Origin: Takakia lepidozioides
Lineage: Eukaryota > Streptophyta > Takakiopsida > Takakiales > Takakiaceae
Assembly: GCA_030704615.1 (NCBI GenBank)
Contig: CM060731.1
Location: forward strand, 67,622,756 to 67,686,755
Reading direction: 5' to 3'
Length of the DNA: 64,000 nucleotides
The notes beneath the pieces were generated by a model. The model was not told the DNA's origin and ran no database searches. It saw nothing but the letters and a program-made list of their open reading frames with translations. The translations under genes were made by a program, and so were the position numbers. This document shows, in pieces, positions 33,027 through 44,085 of the stretch (position 1 is the stretch's first letter; every line of letters begins with the position of its first letter).

Positions 33027-34190
33027 TTATCCCATCCACGAACAATAACTGACTCCCTTTACGCAGGCGCCAGTTTCCTGATACAACTCACAAGAATAGT
33101 TGCCTACCTTGCAAGTCCTGGCGACCACCGCTTCCACCAAGCGACTGATGGTATCTTCCGACAGCTCCGTGGTTGCCCAGTCATGTTCAATTGTCGAGGT
33201 TTTGTGCACTTCTTGGCCATGTGCCCGGCTCCCGCAATTGAAACACACTCCATCAAAGGTCGCCTTCTGTCCGCCATAAGCCGCTCCACCCGCTTTTCCT
33301 TTCGAAGCACCAGGTGCCGCCTTGACGTGTGAAGGCCCTCCCTTCGATTTCCACGTGCCATTGTCGCCGCGTGGCCTATCCCACTTCTTTTCCGGTCGGA
33401 AGGAGTCACCTTCCCGCCGGGTCTTCTTGTGGTTCAGCTCCGTACGGCCTTGTCTCTCACCCCTAGGGACATCCGAGAAACATTCAGCCCTCTCAATTGC
33501 CTCGTTCAAAGTCTTGGGTGGCTTCTCCTCCAACTTCCGCCTGGCCCATGGGGTCAGTCCCGCCACAAAGTTGAAGACCATTTCTGGTTCTGCCATGTCC
33601 GCGACTTCGAGCAACAGCACATTGAAAGCCTGGACATACCCCCGAATGTCATCTGTTTGCTTCAAATTCCTCATCTTGTCCCGGGCAAGCCAGGACGCGT
33701 TGAGAGGCACAAACTGTCTCTTCATCAACTCCTTGAACCCACTCCAGTTCAAGGTTTCCGGGCTTGGACCTCGGTCGTGAAGGCGTTTCTGCCACCATTG
33801 TTGAGCATAGCCCCTCAAATAGGTGGGAGCCACTTCCACCCGATCCTCGTCACTCAACTTGGCCGCCCGGAAGTACTGCTCTAGCTCCAAGAGCCAGGTG
33901 TTGAGTGCCTTCTGATTTCGGACGCCCTCGAAGGTGCCGGGTTCCTTAGGCTTCACCTTAAACTTTGCCTTAGCGGAAGTGGCATTAGCCGCCTTCAACA
34001 CGTCTTTCAACGTCCCGCCAAACTGCGCCAACAACCCTTCCCAAAAAGCTGCCGGCATGGGAGGCATCTGTTGGTCTGTCGAAGCTCTCAGGGATTCCTC
34101 GGGCTCCGACTCCTCGGATTCCTCCCGCTCTTGAGTGGCCTCGTTTTCAGAAACCTGAGTCGCTTCCTCAAACGGCCGCTTCGGTGACAC
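33027..34190 (-). pseudogene. Element B gag
   Basis: A 387-codon frame. An acidic N-terminus is followed by a retrotrans_gag core (YLRGYAQQWWQKRLHDRG, FVPLNASWLARDKMRNLKQ, FNFVAGLTPWARRKLEE), a basic linker and a zinc knuckle beginning CFNCGSRAHG. The knuckle's last Cys is lost to a frameshift; in C the corresponding end reads MAKKCTKPRQ. The frame then runs into the region before the protease. Confidence 0.87.
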
Positions 34191-34304
34191 GTCGCCCCCA
34201 TCGGCTCACCAGGATCATCATCTTTTGGGCCATTCCGCTTTCGCTTTGGCTTGCCCGACCCCATGATGAGGCCAATCCCAAGGACAATCGCGTACTGAAC
34301 TCTA

Positions 34305-34318
34305 AGCTCTGATACCAA
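34305..34318 (-). promoter_or_regulatory. Primer-binding site of element B (initiator tRNA-Met type)
   Basis: GCTCTGATACCA on the + strand, immediately left of the right LTR, gives TGGTATCAGAGC on the coding strand. This is the usual plant LTR-retrotransposon site complementary to the 3' end of initiator tRNA-Met. Confidence 0.85.
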
Positions 34319-34319
34319 G

Positions 34320-35053
34320 TGTCGCGCACCTCACTTCGGTAAGCTCCCCCTCAAGTCATAGTTACTCGCTTTGATGCGCGCGCCTGACTCCCAACCTGGC
34401 CGCCGGGCCAACTTGGAGCTTCGGCTGCTCACCAGGGCATAACGGTCCCCCTTTGTTCTCCCAAAGAACCCTCCACCGATTTGGAACCAGCGGAATTCCC
34501 TTTGGTAGTTGGCAGTCCGGAACAGCTCCCCACTCTTTGGTCGCTTTCCGGCTCGCTCGCTTACTCACTAGTTTTTGGTCACCAACGGGCTTGCACCGTT
34601 CTCGGGGTTACTACTCCCTATATATACTTCTGTAGCTGTCCGTGGGGGTTCCACAACCAGCCATGCCATTTTATGGCGAACCACCACGAAAACCCTCGAC
34701 TCCCGGTGATGAGTCGCGGTGAGTCTTGGCCCACTCACCACGGCCCCTATGGACCGTGATGAGTCCCAAGACTCCCCACGACTCCCACCACGAGGTCTCC
34801 GCCCCCATGGTGAGTCCTATGCCACCCCCACTAAGTCCCGCTAAGCTACCACCACCCCTTGTGGAGCCACCCCCACCGCAACCCGGTGTGCGGGGCTCCA
34901 CCTAGTGAGCGCCTCCGCTTCCCTGAGTGCCTTGGGCACTCAAGGGTGCTTCAGCCCCCCATACCTATCGCTGCCGCCGCCCGCTGCCCCCACCACAGGG
35001 GCAGCCCCTCATGTGTCCCGACCCCCCTGCTCTCAAGGCAAAGGGCCGCGACA
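34320..35053 (-). repeat. 5' LTR of element B
   Basis: About 734 bp matching 28247-28971 with a few single-base indels. It is followed by the GGAAC duplication at 35054-35058. Confidence 0.93.
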
Positions 35054-35058
35054 GGAAC

Positions 35059-35318
35059 CTTGCTGTGGACTTGGCTGTGTTGTCCCTCAAAGCTTTAGCT
35101 TCCACCCACTTCGTAGTATAATCAGTGGCTGTAATTATGTACCTGTTTTGTGTATTCTTGGCTGGTGGCTTAATTGGTCCAACAAAGTCTAGTCCCCATT
35201 TCTGAAATGGTTCCGTAGGCATTGTAGGATGCAAAGCCATCTTCCCAGATCTTTGCAGAGGTTCTAGCCTCTGACATTCATCACAACTCTGACAATACTT
35301 GTGTACATCTTTGAACAA
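35059..35318 (-). pseudogene. Element A integrase, N-terminal half
   Basis: It contains the end of the zinc finger ([18 protein letters not shown]) and the start of the catalytic core, [16 protein letters not shown], with the first catalytic Asp, up to [12 protein letters not shown], where B is inserted. It continues at 28241 leftwards. Confidence 0.85.
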
Positions 35319-35603
35319 AGTAGGCCACCAGTAACCTGCATGTAGTATCTTCCTACTGGTAGTCTCTTCTCCAAATGACCTCCTGCCACTCCTTTATGAA
35401 CTTCCTCCAAAACTTTTATTAACTTCATGGTGGTATAAGCATCGCTTCAGCACTCCATCTGGTCCTAGCTTATACATTCTGCTCCCTACCATAGTGTAGG
35501 TAGAGCCTTGATAGCAATTCTCTTTCTCTGCTCCTTTCCATAACTTGGTGGGCACTGACCATGATCAAGGTAGTATCTGATTGGCCACTACCAATCTAAC
35601 CAG

Positions 35604-35960
35604 TCATCTGCACTTCCCTGCACCTCCACTGCAAAGACTCGCATCTGGTAATTGATCATCTACTCCCGTGGCTGGTTCTCCTGTTGATAACCGTGACAAG
35701 TGATCCGCCACAAGATGCAGCCTCCCAGGCTTGTAAACAACCTCGAACTCAAACTCGTGCAAGATTATCAACCATCTTGCTATTCTTCCGCTTATCAGAG
35801 GTTTGTTTACCAGGTATATCAGAGCCCGGTGATCCACATAGAACATAAACTTCTTGCCCAACAGGTAATGCCTGAATTTCTTCACTGCATAGATCATTGC
35901 CAATGCTTTCCTTTCCGTTGTGCTATAATTCTTTCTGCATTGTTCATCATCGGCTAGCAT
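35604..35960 (-). pseudogene. Element A RNase H region
   Basis: It carries NYSTTERKALAMIYAVKKFRHY, FYVDHRALIYLVNKP and HLVADHLSRL, the conserved end of Ty3-type RNase H. The first part of the domain is in another frame (about 35960-36060), and 35319-35603 has no recognised block. Confidence 0.82.
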
Positions 35961-36030
35961 AGTACACAGGTGAATCTATCCTTCCTGTAACATTTTGGGC
36001 TAATACTGCTCTAGTGCTTCTCCAGAAGCA

Positions 36031-36756
36031 TCACAGTGAACATGAAATATTTCCTTCCTGCCAGTGAGGATTAATCAGCACAGGTGTAGTTGTTACTGAC
36101 AATGTAAGTTCCTCAAAAGCCTGTTGACATTCAAGTGTCCATGCAAACACTGCATCTTTCTTCAGAAATTTGCTCAATGGTGCTGCTATCTGTGCATACC
36201 GTCTGACAAATCTTCTGTAATAACTGGTTTGCCCAAGGAATCTCCTTAGACTCTTAACATTCACTGGTGGTGGAGAGGCTTTAATGGCCTCTGTTTTCCT
36301 GGGATCCACAAGAAGTCCCCTCTTACACACAATGTGTCCCAGAAGCACCCCTGAGTTCACACAGAAAGTATACTTCTCTGGATTCAGGCCCAGACCTCTC
36401 ATCCTGCATCTGGCCAGACATAACTCCAATTTATGCAAGTGCTCATTCTTAGAGCTGTACACACTGAAATCATCCAAGAACACCTGCATGAAATCATCCA
36501 GATACTCATGAAAAGATTCACTTATCACTCTCTGAAAGGTTGCTGGTGCATTACAAAGTCCAAAGGGCATGACTTTGTATGCATAAGCACCCCAGTCTGT
36601 GATGAAAGCTGTCTTTCCTTGGTCTTCTTCTGCCACTTGCACTTGATTATAACCACTGAAGCCATCCATGAATGAGTACATCTCATGGCCTGCCACAGTG
36701 TCCAATACTGCTTCTGTGAATGGCAAAGGGAAAGGATCTTTCTTCGTTACAAGCAT
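36031..36756 (-). pseudogene. Element A reverse transcriptase, catalytic part
   Basis: It shows YSFMDGFSGYNQVQVAEED, YKVMPFGLCNAPATFQR and the catalytic FLDD in VFLDDFSVYS, followed by LLGHIVCKRGLLVDP and the thumb/connection region. It is joined to the upstream frame by a frameshift near 36735. Confidence 0.88.
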
Positions 36757-37708
36757 TCAACTTCTTGTAGTTCACACAAACTCTTAGTTTACCATTCTTC
36801 TTGGGAACTATCACAATGGGTGACAACCAAGTTGTATACTCTATTGGGTATATAAACTTAGCCTCAGCCAACTTCTTGATCTCTTCTCCAACCTTCTGTG
36901 CATAGTTGGGATTCATTCTGTACCTTGCCTGCTTGATTGGTACTGATCCTGGTTCCAGTTCAATCTTATGCTGACAGATCTCAGGTGGTATCCCTTTTAG
37001 ATCCTCGTAGCTCCAAGCAAACACATCTCTGTATTTGATGAACAAACTCTTAGCTTCTTCAAAGAATTCTGGCTCCAAATCAGCTCCTACCTTCACCATC
37101 CTTGGTTCCTCTTTAGTTCCCACATTCACTTCCCTCACCTGCTCATCAGCTGTGATTGTCCAACCAGTCACCACTTCATCCTGTAAACTCACAGTGGCTG
37201 GTTCCTCTAGGATTTCCATTTCTCCTTCTCTTTCTTCATAGAAATGTGATGGGTAACTGCTGGTTTCCTCTTCAATTGGTGTTGCTGACACTACACCACA
37301 GCAGATACCTCTTAAACAACTTAGGCCTTCCAGCCGCATCTCTGCAACCTGCTCCCACTCTGGGTGTGCAGCAAACAGGGTAGCTTCCTGCTCCTCATCC
37401 AGTCCTCCTCTCCAGTCATACTCTCTGACCCCTCGAGGTCTTCTCGTAGCAGGTAATCTACTAGATTTCTTTGTGGTAATTTGTATCTCGTGCATCCCAT
37501 TATGCACGGTTAGTAACTGAGAATTCCAGTCATGGAATACCCTGGCCTGTTTCAGCCACGGACGTCCCAATAATAAGGAGTAAGCCTCCATGACTTCATC
37601 CATCTTCAACACAGTTACTGTGATCATAAAGATCATCTTCTGTATCTGTATCTGTATCTTAACTCCTCTTATCAATCCCAATGGCTGTACACTCCTTTGA
37701 TCTGCCAT
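36683..37708 (-). pseudogene. Element A protease end and RT N-terminus
   Basis: The retropepsin end LLLGRPWLKQARVFHDW comes first, then a long linker. The RT entry follows (GSVPIKQARYRMNPNYAQKV, WLSPIVIVPKKNGKLRVCVNY). It is frameshifted before the PFPLPF block, which continues in the next frame. Confidence 0.85.
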
Positions 37709-37739
37709 TGTTACTGTAAATGGGCTGGTTTCATGTTAC

Positions 37740-38396
37740 TTAGACCAAGCTTCTTTTAATTGGTCTGTCATGAATATTTACTCCAGAGCCTCCATCTATC
37801 AGTACATCAGTTAGTTCTGTGCTTCCAATTCTCAATTGGATTACTGGCATAGAATCATCAAAGTCCATGACTGTTTCTCGCCCTTCCGGCTTCACATTAT
37901 AACTGGTCACCTTGCTGTTCAGGTCTGTGTTTCCTGTCTCCTGGGCAATTCGATTGATTGCTTGATACAGCCTGTGTCTACAATAAGGTGCCACAGCCAA
38001 TAGCTGTCCAATGGTAATCTCTGCTTTGGTCTGGCATATTACTTCAGCCAAAGTCCCTTCATTACTTTGCATGTCTGCAGCTTCTTTCTTCCTTTCATCC
38101 TCACTCACTTCTTCTTCTCCATCAGAATCAGAGGAATCTGCCACAGGAATATCAGTACTCTTCTGCATTTCCCTTATGGTATCTGCCACTTCCTTGTGCA
38201 GTTCCTTCTCATCTCTCCAAGCCTCATCATCTTCAGGCATATCACTGCCATCTTCATTATCATCATCTTCCTCAACTACTGGAGGTATTAGTTTGGCTTT
38301 GCTTCTTGTTACTATCATTGTACTTACTTCTGGTACAACACATGGCCTAACCATGTGAGCTGCCACCACTGGGCCCTCATTCACAGGAGCTCTCAT
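37740..38396 (-). pseudogene. Element A protease N-terminal part
   Basis: An acidic linker (EEDDDNEDGSDMPEDDEAW) leads to the retropepsin active site ELTDVLIDGGSGVNI, with DGGSG in place of the usual D(S/T)G. It is in a different frame from gag, so expression would need frameshifting or the element is damaged. Confidence 0.8.
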
Positions 38397-39703
38397 CTCA
38401 TTCTGGTGTCTAATCCAGAATGAACAGGCTGCCTTGCGATGTCTGACTGATTACAATAGTAACACAGTTCTTCACCATTGGGTCCTCGCCCTTGGTCTGC
38501 TCTTGGATTATTTCTGTAATCTTGATTCCCTGGCTGGTAATTCCCCCTTGGATTACCCTGATAGTTGCCTCTGGAATTTCCTTGGTAATTCCCTCTTGAA
38601 TTACCTCTCCCTTCCATGCCATTGTTATAACCACCAGGCCTACCATAGTGGTCCTGATCATTGTTTCTTCTTGGCTGGGGCTGCACTTGATGCACCCTTA
38701 CTTGCCTAGGTTCTCTTGCAGCTGTCCTTCTGTTGTAGTAACAATTCTCAGTAGAATGGTTATCCATTTTACAGATAGTACAGTGTTTCTCCTTCATGTG
38801 GCATTCAGTGGTGGTATGGCCTTCATTCTGGCACTTTGCACACCAAACACCCTTCCTCCAATGTGTTGCAGCCTCTGTGGCATACTTCTTCAAGATTTCT
38901 TCTAATCTTTTCTCATAGTTATCCCTCTTCAACTTCTCCTTTCTCTTACTCTTCCTTTTTAGTTCTTGCTCTTCTTCTTCATCTGACTCATCCTCAGAGT
39001 CCTCATCATCCATTTTCTCTCTCCTGAGCATTCCCAATTGCTCAATTCTGTTTGCAGTTTCAAATGCCTCCTCCACTGTATTATGGGGTAACATATCCAC
39101 TTTCTTCTGCAACTCTGGTCTTAGTCCACTCACAAACCAAGTCTTCTGTAAACCTGGTGCTGGTACAGCAGCCAGCTTTTTCATCATCAATTCCATCTTT
39201 TCCATATACTCCTCAACAGTTTCATGCTTTTTTTGCTTTAACTGTTGTAAACTTCCATACACTTCATCCTCAGTTTTACTTGTCCTGAACCTATTTCGGA
39301 ATGCTGTATTCAAGCCATTCCAGGTTAGGAAATGATTATCAGGGAATCTTGCATACCATTCACTTGCTTTCTTGATAAGTGAACAAGGAAACAATCTCAT
39401 CTTGGCATCATCGCCATTCTCATTGTTCACTATACACATGTGCTCAAATTGGCTAATGTGTACATCGGGATCCCCTTTTCCTGAATATATTGGAAAGGGT
39501 GGTTTTGCCCGTGTTGGTTGTAACGCCATCTGTGGCCCTACCTTCTGCCCACTGACAGGTGCTGGCACCCTTGCTGGTGCTGGTCCTTCAGGACCTGTTG
39601 TTGTTGTGGTGGATCTTCCACCAAGTGGTGGCCCTTGAGCACTCCTTGTTACTGGCCCCACGATATTCACAGTATTCCCAGCTCCAGTTGCACTACTTCC
39701 CAC
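38393..39703 (-). CDS. Element A gag polyprotein (436 aa)
   Basis: An intact frame with a retrotrans_gag core (SLIKKASEWYARFPDNH, LNTAFRNRFRTSKTEDEVY, VSGLRPELQKKV). A charged DDEDSEDESDEEEEQELKRK region follows, then two CCHC-type knuckles (CAKCQNEGHTTTEC, CTICKMDNHSTENC) and a partial third (CYYCNQ). Between them lies a glycine-rich RGNYQGN repeat region likely to bind RNA. Confidence 0.87.
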   Translation of the reverse strand: MGSSATGAGNTVNIVGPVTRSAQGPPLGGRSTTTTTGPEGPAPARVPAPVSGQKVGPQMALQPTRAKPPFPIYSGKGDPDVHISQFEHMCIVNNENGDDAKMRLFPCSLIKKASEWYARFPDNHFLTWNGLNTAFRNRFRTSKTEDEVYGSLQQLKQKKHETVEEYMEKMELMMKKLAAVPAPGLQKTWFVSGLRPELQKKVDMLPHNTVEEAFETANRIEQLGMLRREKMDDEDSEDESDEEEEQELKRKSKRKEKLKRDNYEKRLEEILKKYATEAATHWRKGVWCAKCQNEGHTTTECHMKEKHCTICKMDNHSTENCYYNRRTAAREPRQVRVHQVQPQPRRNNDQDHYGRPGGYNNGMEGRGNSRGNYQGNSRGNYQGNPRGNYQPGNQDYRNNPRADQGRGPNGEELCYYCNQSDIARQPVHSGLDTRMR

Positions 39704-40372
39704 ACTCCCTGTCCCCCCAGAGCCAGATCCAGGCAGCCCGCCTGATCCCCATGAGCCGACACCTTCGTTGGCCTGTGATCCAAGTGCTCCACTTGATCCA
39801 GGTCCAACGGGTTGGGATGTCCTGGTTGTAGTCTCGGTCTACTTCTTCATACTCTTCCTCTTCCAATTTCTTCTTCTTCTCTCATTTTCATCCTCCAAGT
39901 TCTGCCCTTGGGTTTCTTCTTCACTCATGTAACTCAACTGTAATGGTGTTGGAGAGTCTGAACTCTCCGTTGGCTCTGCCACATCCTCTCCTCCTTCTTC
40001 ACCTTCCGCTTCAAAAACTGGAGTTCCTGCTTTTGGTGTTCCATGCCAACTCTTTATCAAAGATTTCTGTCAAATCTTTTATCCAGGGATGTACCTCAGA
40101 TCTTTCACCTCGTGATTGATCTTCTTCCCGTACCAATTCCCTTAATCTTTCTTGCAAAGAAAAAGAAGGAGTGGCATCCAACTCTAGTTCTTCCGGTATG
40201 GGTGATGTACTCTCTGATCTTATGGTGTGAGAGGTCCAGATGATTCCCCTATGTCTATTCCTCTCTCCCAAAGATATGGATAATTAGCTTTCAGATAGCT
40301 TTCTCTTTTTGTTGAATATCTCTGGCGTCTAGCTTCTCTTTCATCACTCATGTCCCATGTCTTTCATTTCTT
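39704..40372 (-). other. Element A region upstream of gag
   Basis: Two overlapping short - strand frames (39839-40060, 40011-40271) encode acidic Ser/Glu-rich peptides (EGEEGGEDVAEPTESSDSP). They may be the remains of an N-terminal gag extension. No domain was recognised. Confidence 0.4.
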
Positions 40373-41053
40373 TTAATGTGGCAATAACCAAAACTCTCTT
40401 CTGTAATATCTCTCGTATATGCCTGGGTTTCTTTCAAGCTTCAATGCACCCTTGGCTATACTAGAAGTCTCCGTTACCATATAACCATATGGCAAACAAG
40501 TCTGGAAAGCTGTTCTTGGTGTGAGTTTGATCCACAAAATATCCTTTGGAATCCAATTCTTTACCAGTACAAGCTCTTCATGCATATGAGTATAAACATT
40601 CACCTTTCTTTCCTCCCAGCCTTCAAACTCTACTCGCTTAATGGATAGCAATGCTATCACATAAACCAGTGTTGTTCCTCTACAGGCCACCTGATAAATC
40701 TTTATCACTCCTTTCTCCAGACCCCACTCAGGGTCAGCATCATGCACTCTCTTAAGAATGTTTTCTTTACAACCGTCTGGCAATTCCAAGAACCTCTGAA
40801 AGAATCGTTTGGACAATCTTTCCTTCTCAGTTTCACAGGGAATTTGATTCACATCAAATTCTTTAATTCTCCATCCACCATGATCCCACCAGATGCCTGT
40901 AACATCTGGTTGTTCATGACCCAGTTCCCCTGTATGGTCGCCAAATGTCGCGCGGCTTTTACTCACCCATCCCTTCGCTATCCGAGGCGGGAACTCCAAG
41001 ATAGAAGAGTTGGAAATCTCTAAGCACTCAGCCCGCTCAGAACAATCAGTCAT
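40373..41053 (-). CDS. Element A leader ORF reading out of the 5' LTR (226 aa, unknown)
   Basis: The frame begins inside the 5' LTR, passes through the primer-binding region without a stop (SRATFGDHTGELGHEQPD) and continues 570 bp into the leader. It contains blocks such as WWDHGGWRIKEFDVNQIPC and FFQRFLELPDGCKENILKR. Some plant Tat/Ogre elements carry an ORF before gag, and this could be its remnant. The first 109 bp are LTR sequence, so the true start may lie downstream. Confidence 0.4.
   Translation of the reverse strand: MTDCSERAECLEISNSSILEFPPRIAKGWVSKSRATFGDHTGELGHEQPDVTGIWWDHGGWRIKEFDVNQIPCETEKERLSKRFFQRFLELPDGCKENILKRVHDADPEWGLEKGVIKIYQVACRGTTLVYVIALLSIKRVEFEGWEERKVNVYTHMHEELVLVKNWIPKDILWIKLTPRTAFQTCLPYGYMVTETSSIAKGALKLERNPGIYERYYRREFWLLPH
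40925..40945 (-). promoter_or_regulatory. Candidate primer-binding site of element A
   Basis: Next to the 5' LTR the coding strand reads TTTGGCGACCATACAGGGG. The TGGCG(A/C)C start and position are typical of primer-binding sites of Tat/Athila-type elements. The tRNA was not identified. Confidence 0.5.
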
Positions 41054-41953
41054 GACCTACAGCTAGTGTATCATGGGGGTGTTTCCTTTTTGTTTTCCTT
41101 CCCGCATTCATGTTAGCTAGTTACCTTACTGTTGGTATTTAAGTATCACTTTGCTTCAGCAATCTATCGGATTCCATCAACTCATCCATTCATTCCACAG
41201 CTTCACTCAGATCTCTCTACACAGTGTGAGTATGAAGTATGTATTAGATTAATATCTATCAAGTATCGGGCTGAAGCCATGGTATCTCTATTCTGCTCTA
41301 CATTACAACTCTACTTCTTGCATTCAGCAAGTATCAACAGATCGTTCTCCTCCTACTCCGTGCTCTCCCTTTTTCTGCTCAGAGATGCGCTCTCCGCTTC
41401 ATTTCCAAGTTTTGATTTCCCCCCGAAGTCCTTCCAGAAGTGCTCCCAGAAGTCATTCTCCCCCAAGAAGTGATGATTTCCAGTCCTCGCTCTTGGCTTT
41501 ATCTTCCTACCCGTTGTTCTAACCGTTTCCCTCACTAACCGTCATCCGTGAACTAACATGTTCCATTCGCAGATGTTGTTCCCCACAGTCGTTCCCTGTC
41601 CTGCTATCCGTTCCCTATGGTCGTGACAGCTGTGTCAAGCTGTGACTGGCTGTGTGAAACTGTGACGGGCTGTGACTGGCTATGCGACTGTGTTGGGCTG
41701 TGTCGGGCTGTGTCGAGCTGTGACTGGCTGTGCGACTGTGTCGGGCTGTGACGGGCTGTGTCGAGCTGTGATTGGCTGTGGCGGCTGTGTCGGCTGTGTC
41801 GGACTGTGACGGACTGTGACGGGCTGTGTAACCCCCCCCCCTAAAGTGCGCTGCTGTCACCCCTAAGGCTCCTGTTGGTCTCATTCTGTGCAAAAATTAA
41901 GGGTACCCCACAGATCCCGTAAAAGTGCCTAAGTCCCAGACAGTCCTCTAACA
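40946..41953 (-). repeat. 5' LTR of element A
   Basis: 1008 bp matching 22615-23545. It is longer because of additional GGCTGTG(A/T)C units between about 41630 and 41830. Confidence 0.92.
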
Positions 41954-42059
41954 CCTAGTAGTCTAAGCCATAAGCCGCAACAGGTTCTCTACCTGGTTAT
42001 CTTGTGGAAAGGGGGATTAGAGACAGGTTTATAATAGGTGTGGTTGTGAGTTTTCATCA

Positions 42060-42481
42060 TGGAGGTGCCACCAGTTGCTGAGGAGAGTGCCGGTACGAGC
42101 ACCAGCGATACTAGTGGGTATACAAGACAAGGTGTGCGGTTTAAGCCACCTTCACCTTCAGTGTCTTTTGAGGAAGGTTCAGACTCAGAGTTAGGAGGAT
42201 TCTCGCCAAGGGTGCAAGCCATTTTCATGCCATTGTTGTGGGATACGATGGAGGAAATGTATGGAGCTACCAAGGGGCCACGTCGGTACTCTGGAGCTGT
42301 GGGCACCATTGAGCTTGATGGGATCTTGGACAAGGAGTTGAGGAGAAGGGTGCGGGATGCAACTCTCCTACAAGTGGACCAACCCACCTTAGCAGATGTG
42401 TTTTTGCTGGCAGAGCGGATAGAGCTCAATATGGTGGAGGAGCGAGTGGTCATGGTGGGGTTTGGTCAGGAGACACAATGA
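42060..42481 (+). pseudogene. Element D gag, N-terminal part
   Basis: It starts MEVPPVAEESAGTSTSD and contains an acidic region and DKELRRRVRDATLLQVDQPTLADVFLLAERIEL, a gag-like helical end. The middle of a normal gag core seems deleted. It ends at TGA directly after ETQ and the sequence continues in frame (NGAPSQQQ). Confidence 0.65.
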
Positions 42482-42577
42482 AATGGGGCTCCTAGCCAAC
42501 AACAACCACTACCCCAACGTGCTCAAGGCAACAAGGGGGCTCAGGCGAAGCCCAGGGAAGGGCCGAGAGGATCTCAA

Positions 42578-43270
42578 TTGCAGAGGTCACTTCCTTCATT
42601 CTTAGGCCAACAACAGTCGGGTGTGACATGTTGGGATTGTGGAGGACCCTATGTTAAGAGAGATTGCCCGGAAAGAGGCAAAGGGTCGGCACCGGCACAG
42701 CCTACACAACTACAATGTGAGCATTGTGGCAAGTATGGGCATGAAGAGGCCCATTGTTATGCATCCTGAGCTACGGCCAGGCCAGTTCCAAGGGAACAAT
42801 GGTGGCCGAGGACGAGGCAATGTAGTCCAGAGAGGAGGTAGAGGTTGGGGTGGAGGACGTAACCAAAACCAAGGAGCACAGGGTCAGGGTCAAGGTCATG
42901 ACCAAGGCATGATGGATAGACTTGCCCAGCTAGAGCAACGTCTTGCTGCCACGGCCACTACTCATGTTGTGTCAGCTCCAAGGCTTGAGGTTCAAGCCCC
43001 ACCTGCACAACCTCATATGCCTAGGGAAGACCAGATTGGTATTGGCTTCATGTGTGGAGCCGCACTTGCAGGACCATTGCATGTGGACTATGCAGCTGCT
43101 GTCACTCGAACAGCAACGCGTGCTCCTGAGCCAAGAGGAGCGGATGTGGATTTTGATCCACAAAGAGGGGAAGCAAGTCGGCAGACAAGGCTTCCACAGT
43201 CTTTCACATTGGCTGAGACAATGCCAACTATGCCATCTTGGCACCCCCTCGCCCAAGTGTGTCAGAAGTA
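42578..43270 (+). pseudogene. Element D gag zinc knuckles and linker
   Basis: Two knuckles occur in the 42578-42769 frame. The first is CWDCGGPYVKRDC, with Tyr in the His position. The second is CEHCGKYGHEEAHC, a regular CX2CX4HX4C. A Gly/Arg/Gln-rich linker in a second frame follows (GNNGGRGRGNVVQRGGRGWG), then a Pro/Ala-rich stretch leading to the protease. Confidence 0.72.
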
Positions 43271-44085
43271 GAGCCACGAGTGTCATTGGGGAGAGTTGGT
43301 ATGGCTCGGGAAATGCCAGTGGGTGGTGCTGCAAAGCAAAGTGCAGCCAATACATTGTTGGGGGCGGCTACGGCAATTTGTCAAGCTCCAATGTTTTCTG
43401 CCATGACAATTGCAATGTCGGGGATGCGGCCAGCCGCAGTGTTTAGACTGGCAGCTAGACTCTGTGAGAATGGTGATGCATCGGCACTATCTGCGGGAAT
43501 AGCGGATCAGTGCATGGATGCCCTGGATTCAAGGGTGAAGACAACCACAGCTGCGCCATGGCAAGGAGCAGCTGCAAGGTTGCAAGAGTTGCGAGCTAGA
43601 CCAGCCGTTGAGCGTAGTATAGTGACTCTTGGGGTAGTCCTGGTGAACAATCAGGATGGTGTGTTTCAGTTGGGTGGCCTGGCCGGGAGGAGGTATAGGT
43701 CACTGCGGGTCTTGTTGGACTCGGGAGCACAGCCATTGATGTTCGGGAGAGCAGCAATTGCAGGCTTGGGTCTTACATAGGCGGATTTGGAGCCTTGCCC
43801 TTTCCAAATTTAAACAAATTTGGGCGGTTCAGAGAAGGCACGAGGGATTACACGCCATGAGCTCTTCATTCGATTGCAGCCAGATCATCCTATAGATGGC
43901 TCTGTCATGAGAGCTAAAGCCATTGTTACGGACGCGATGTCTTATGATGTGCTTGTTGGTGGGGCTGTGTTATACCCGATGGGCTATACGTTGGACTTTT
44001 GGGAGGAAACGGCATTCTACAGGCCAGAATGGCAGTCAGGGGATGGTCGACGTGCACTGCTCCCAGTGCGGTTTATTGGGAATGT
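43238..44085 (+). pseudogene. Element D aspartic protease region
   Basis: It carries LRVLLDSGAQPLMFGRAA with the DSGA active site, then ELFIRLQPDHPIDGSVM. The retropepsin-like end AMSYDVLVGGAVLYPMGYTLDFW is followed by YRPEWQSGDGRRALLPVRFI. A frameshift and stop lie near 43780-43820. Confidence 0.72.

Larger units (their letters stand above)
28247..35053 (-). mobile_element. LTR retrotransposon B (Ty3/gypsy chromovirus) inserted in the integrase of A
   Basis: The LTRs are 28247-28971 and 34320-35053, with termini TGTCGCG...CGCGACA. The 5-bp duplication GGAAC occurs at 28242-28246 and 35054-35058. A TGGTATCAGAGC primer-binding site (initiator tRNA-Met type) adjoins the right LTR on the - strand. 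Gag, protease, RT, RNase H and integrase are all on -, with several frameshifts. The chromodomain segment is inverted (29839-30029). It is a close relative of C at 47821-54435. The LTR copies look almost identical, so the insertion is recent and younger than A. Confidence 0.93.
22615..41953 (-). mobile_element. LTR retrotransposon A (Ty3/gypsy, Tat-like non-chromovirus) with extra 3' ORFs
   Basis: The LTRs are 22615-23545 and 40946-41953, begin TGTCGCGCGG and end CTCTAACA, and look near-identical apart from copy number of a GGCTGTG repeat. The 5-bp duplication CCTAG flanks them (22610-22614, 41954-41958). The coding strand is -, in the order gag, protease, RT, RNase H, integrase, then two extra ORFs. 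Excluding nested B, its length is about 12.5 kb. Lack of a chromodomain, the LLLGRPWL block, the FLDD RT motif and the additional ORFs suggest the Tat side of Ty3/gypsy; the lineage call is inference. Pol has frameshifts and its integrase is split by B. Confidence 0.9.

Noticed and set aside
32613-34134. Plus-strand ORFs of 66-152 aa opposite the B gag and protease, and similar ones opposite A and C
   Set aside because: They are antisense shadows of retroelement coding frames without recognisable domains.
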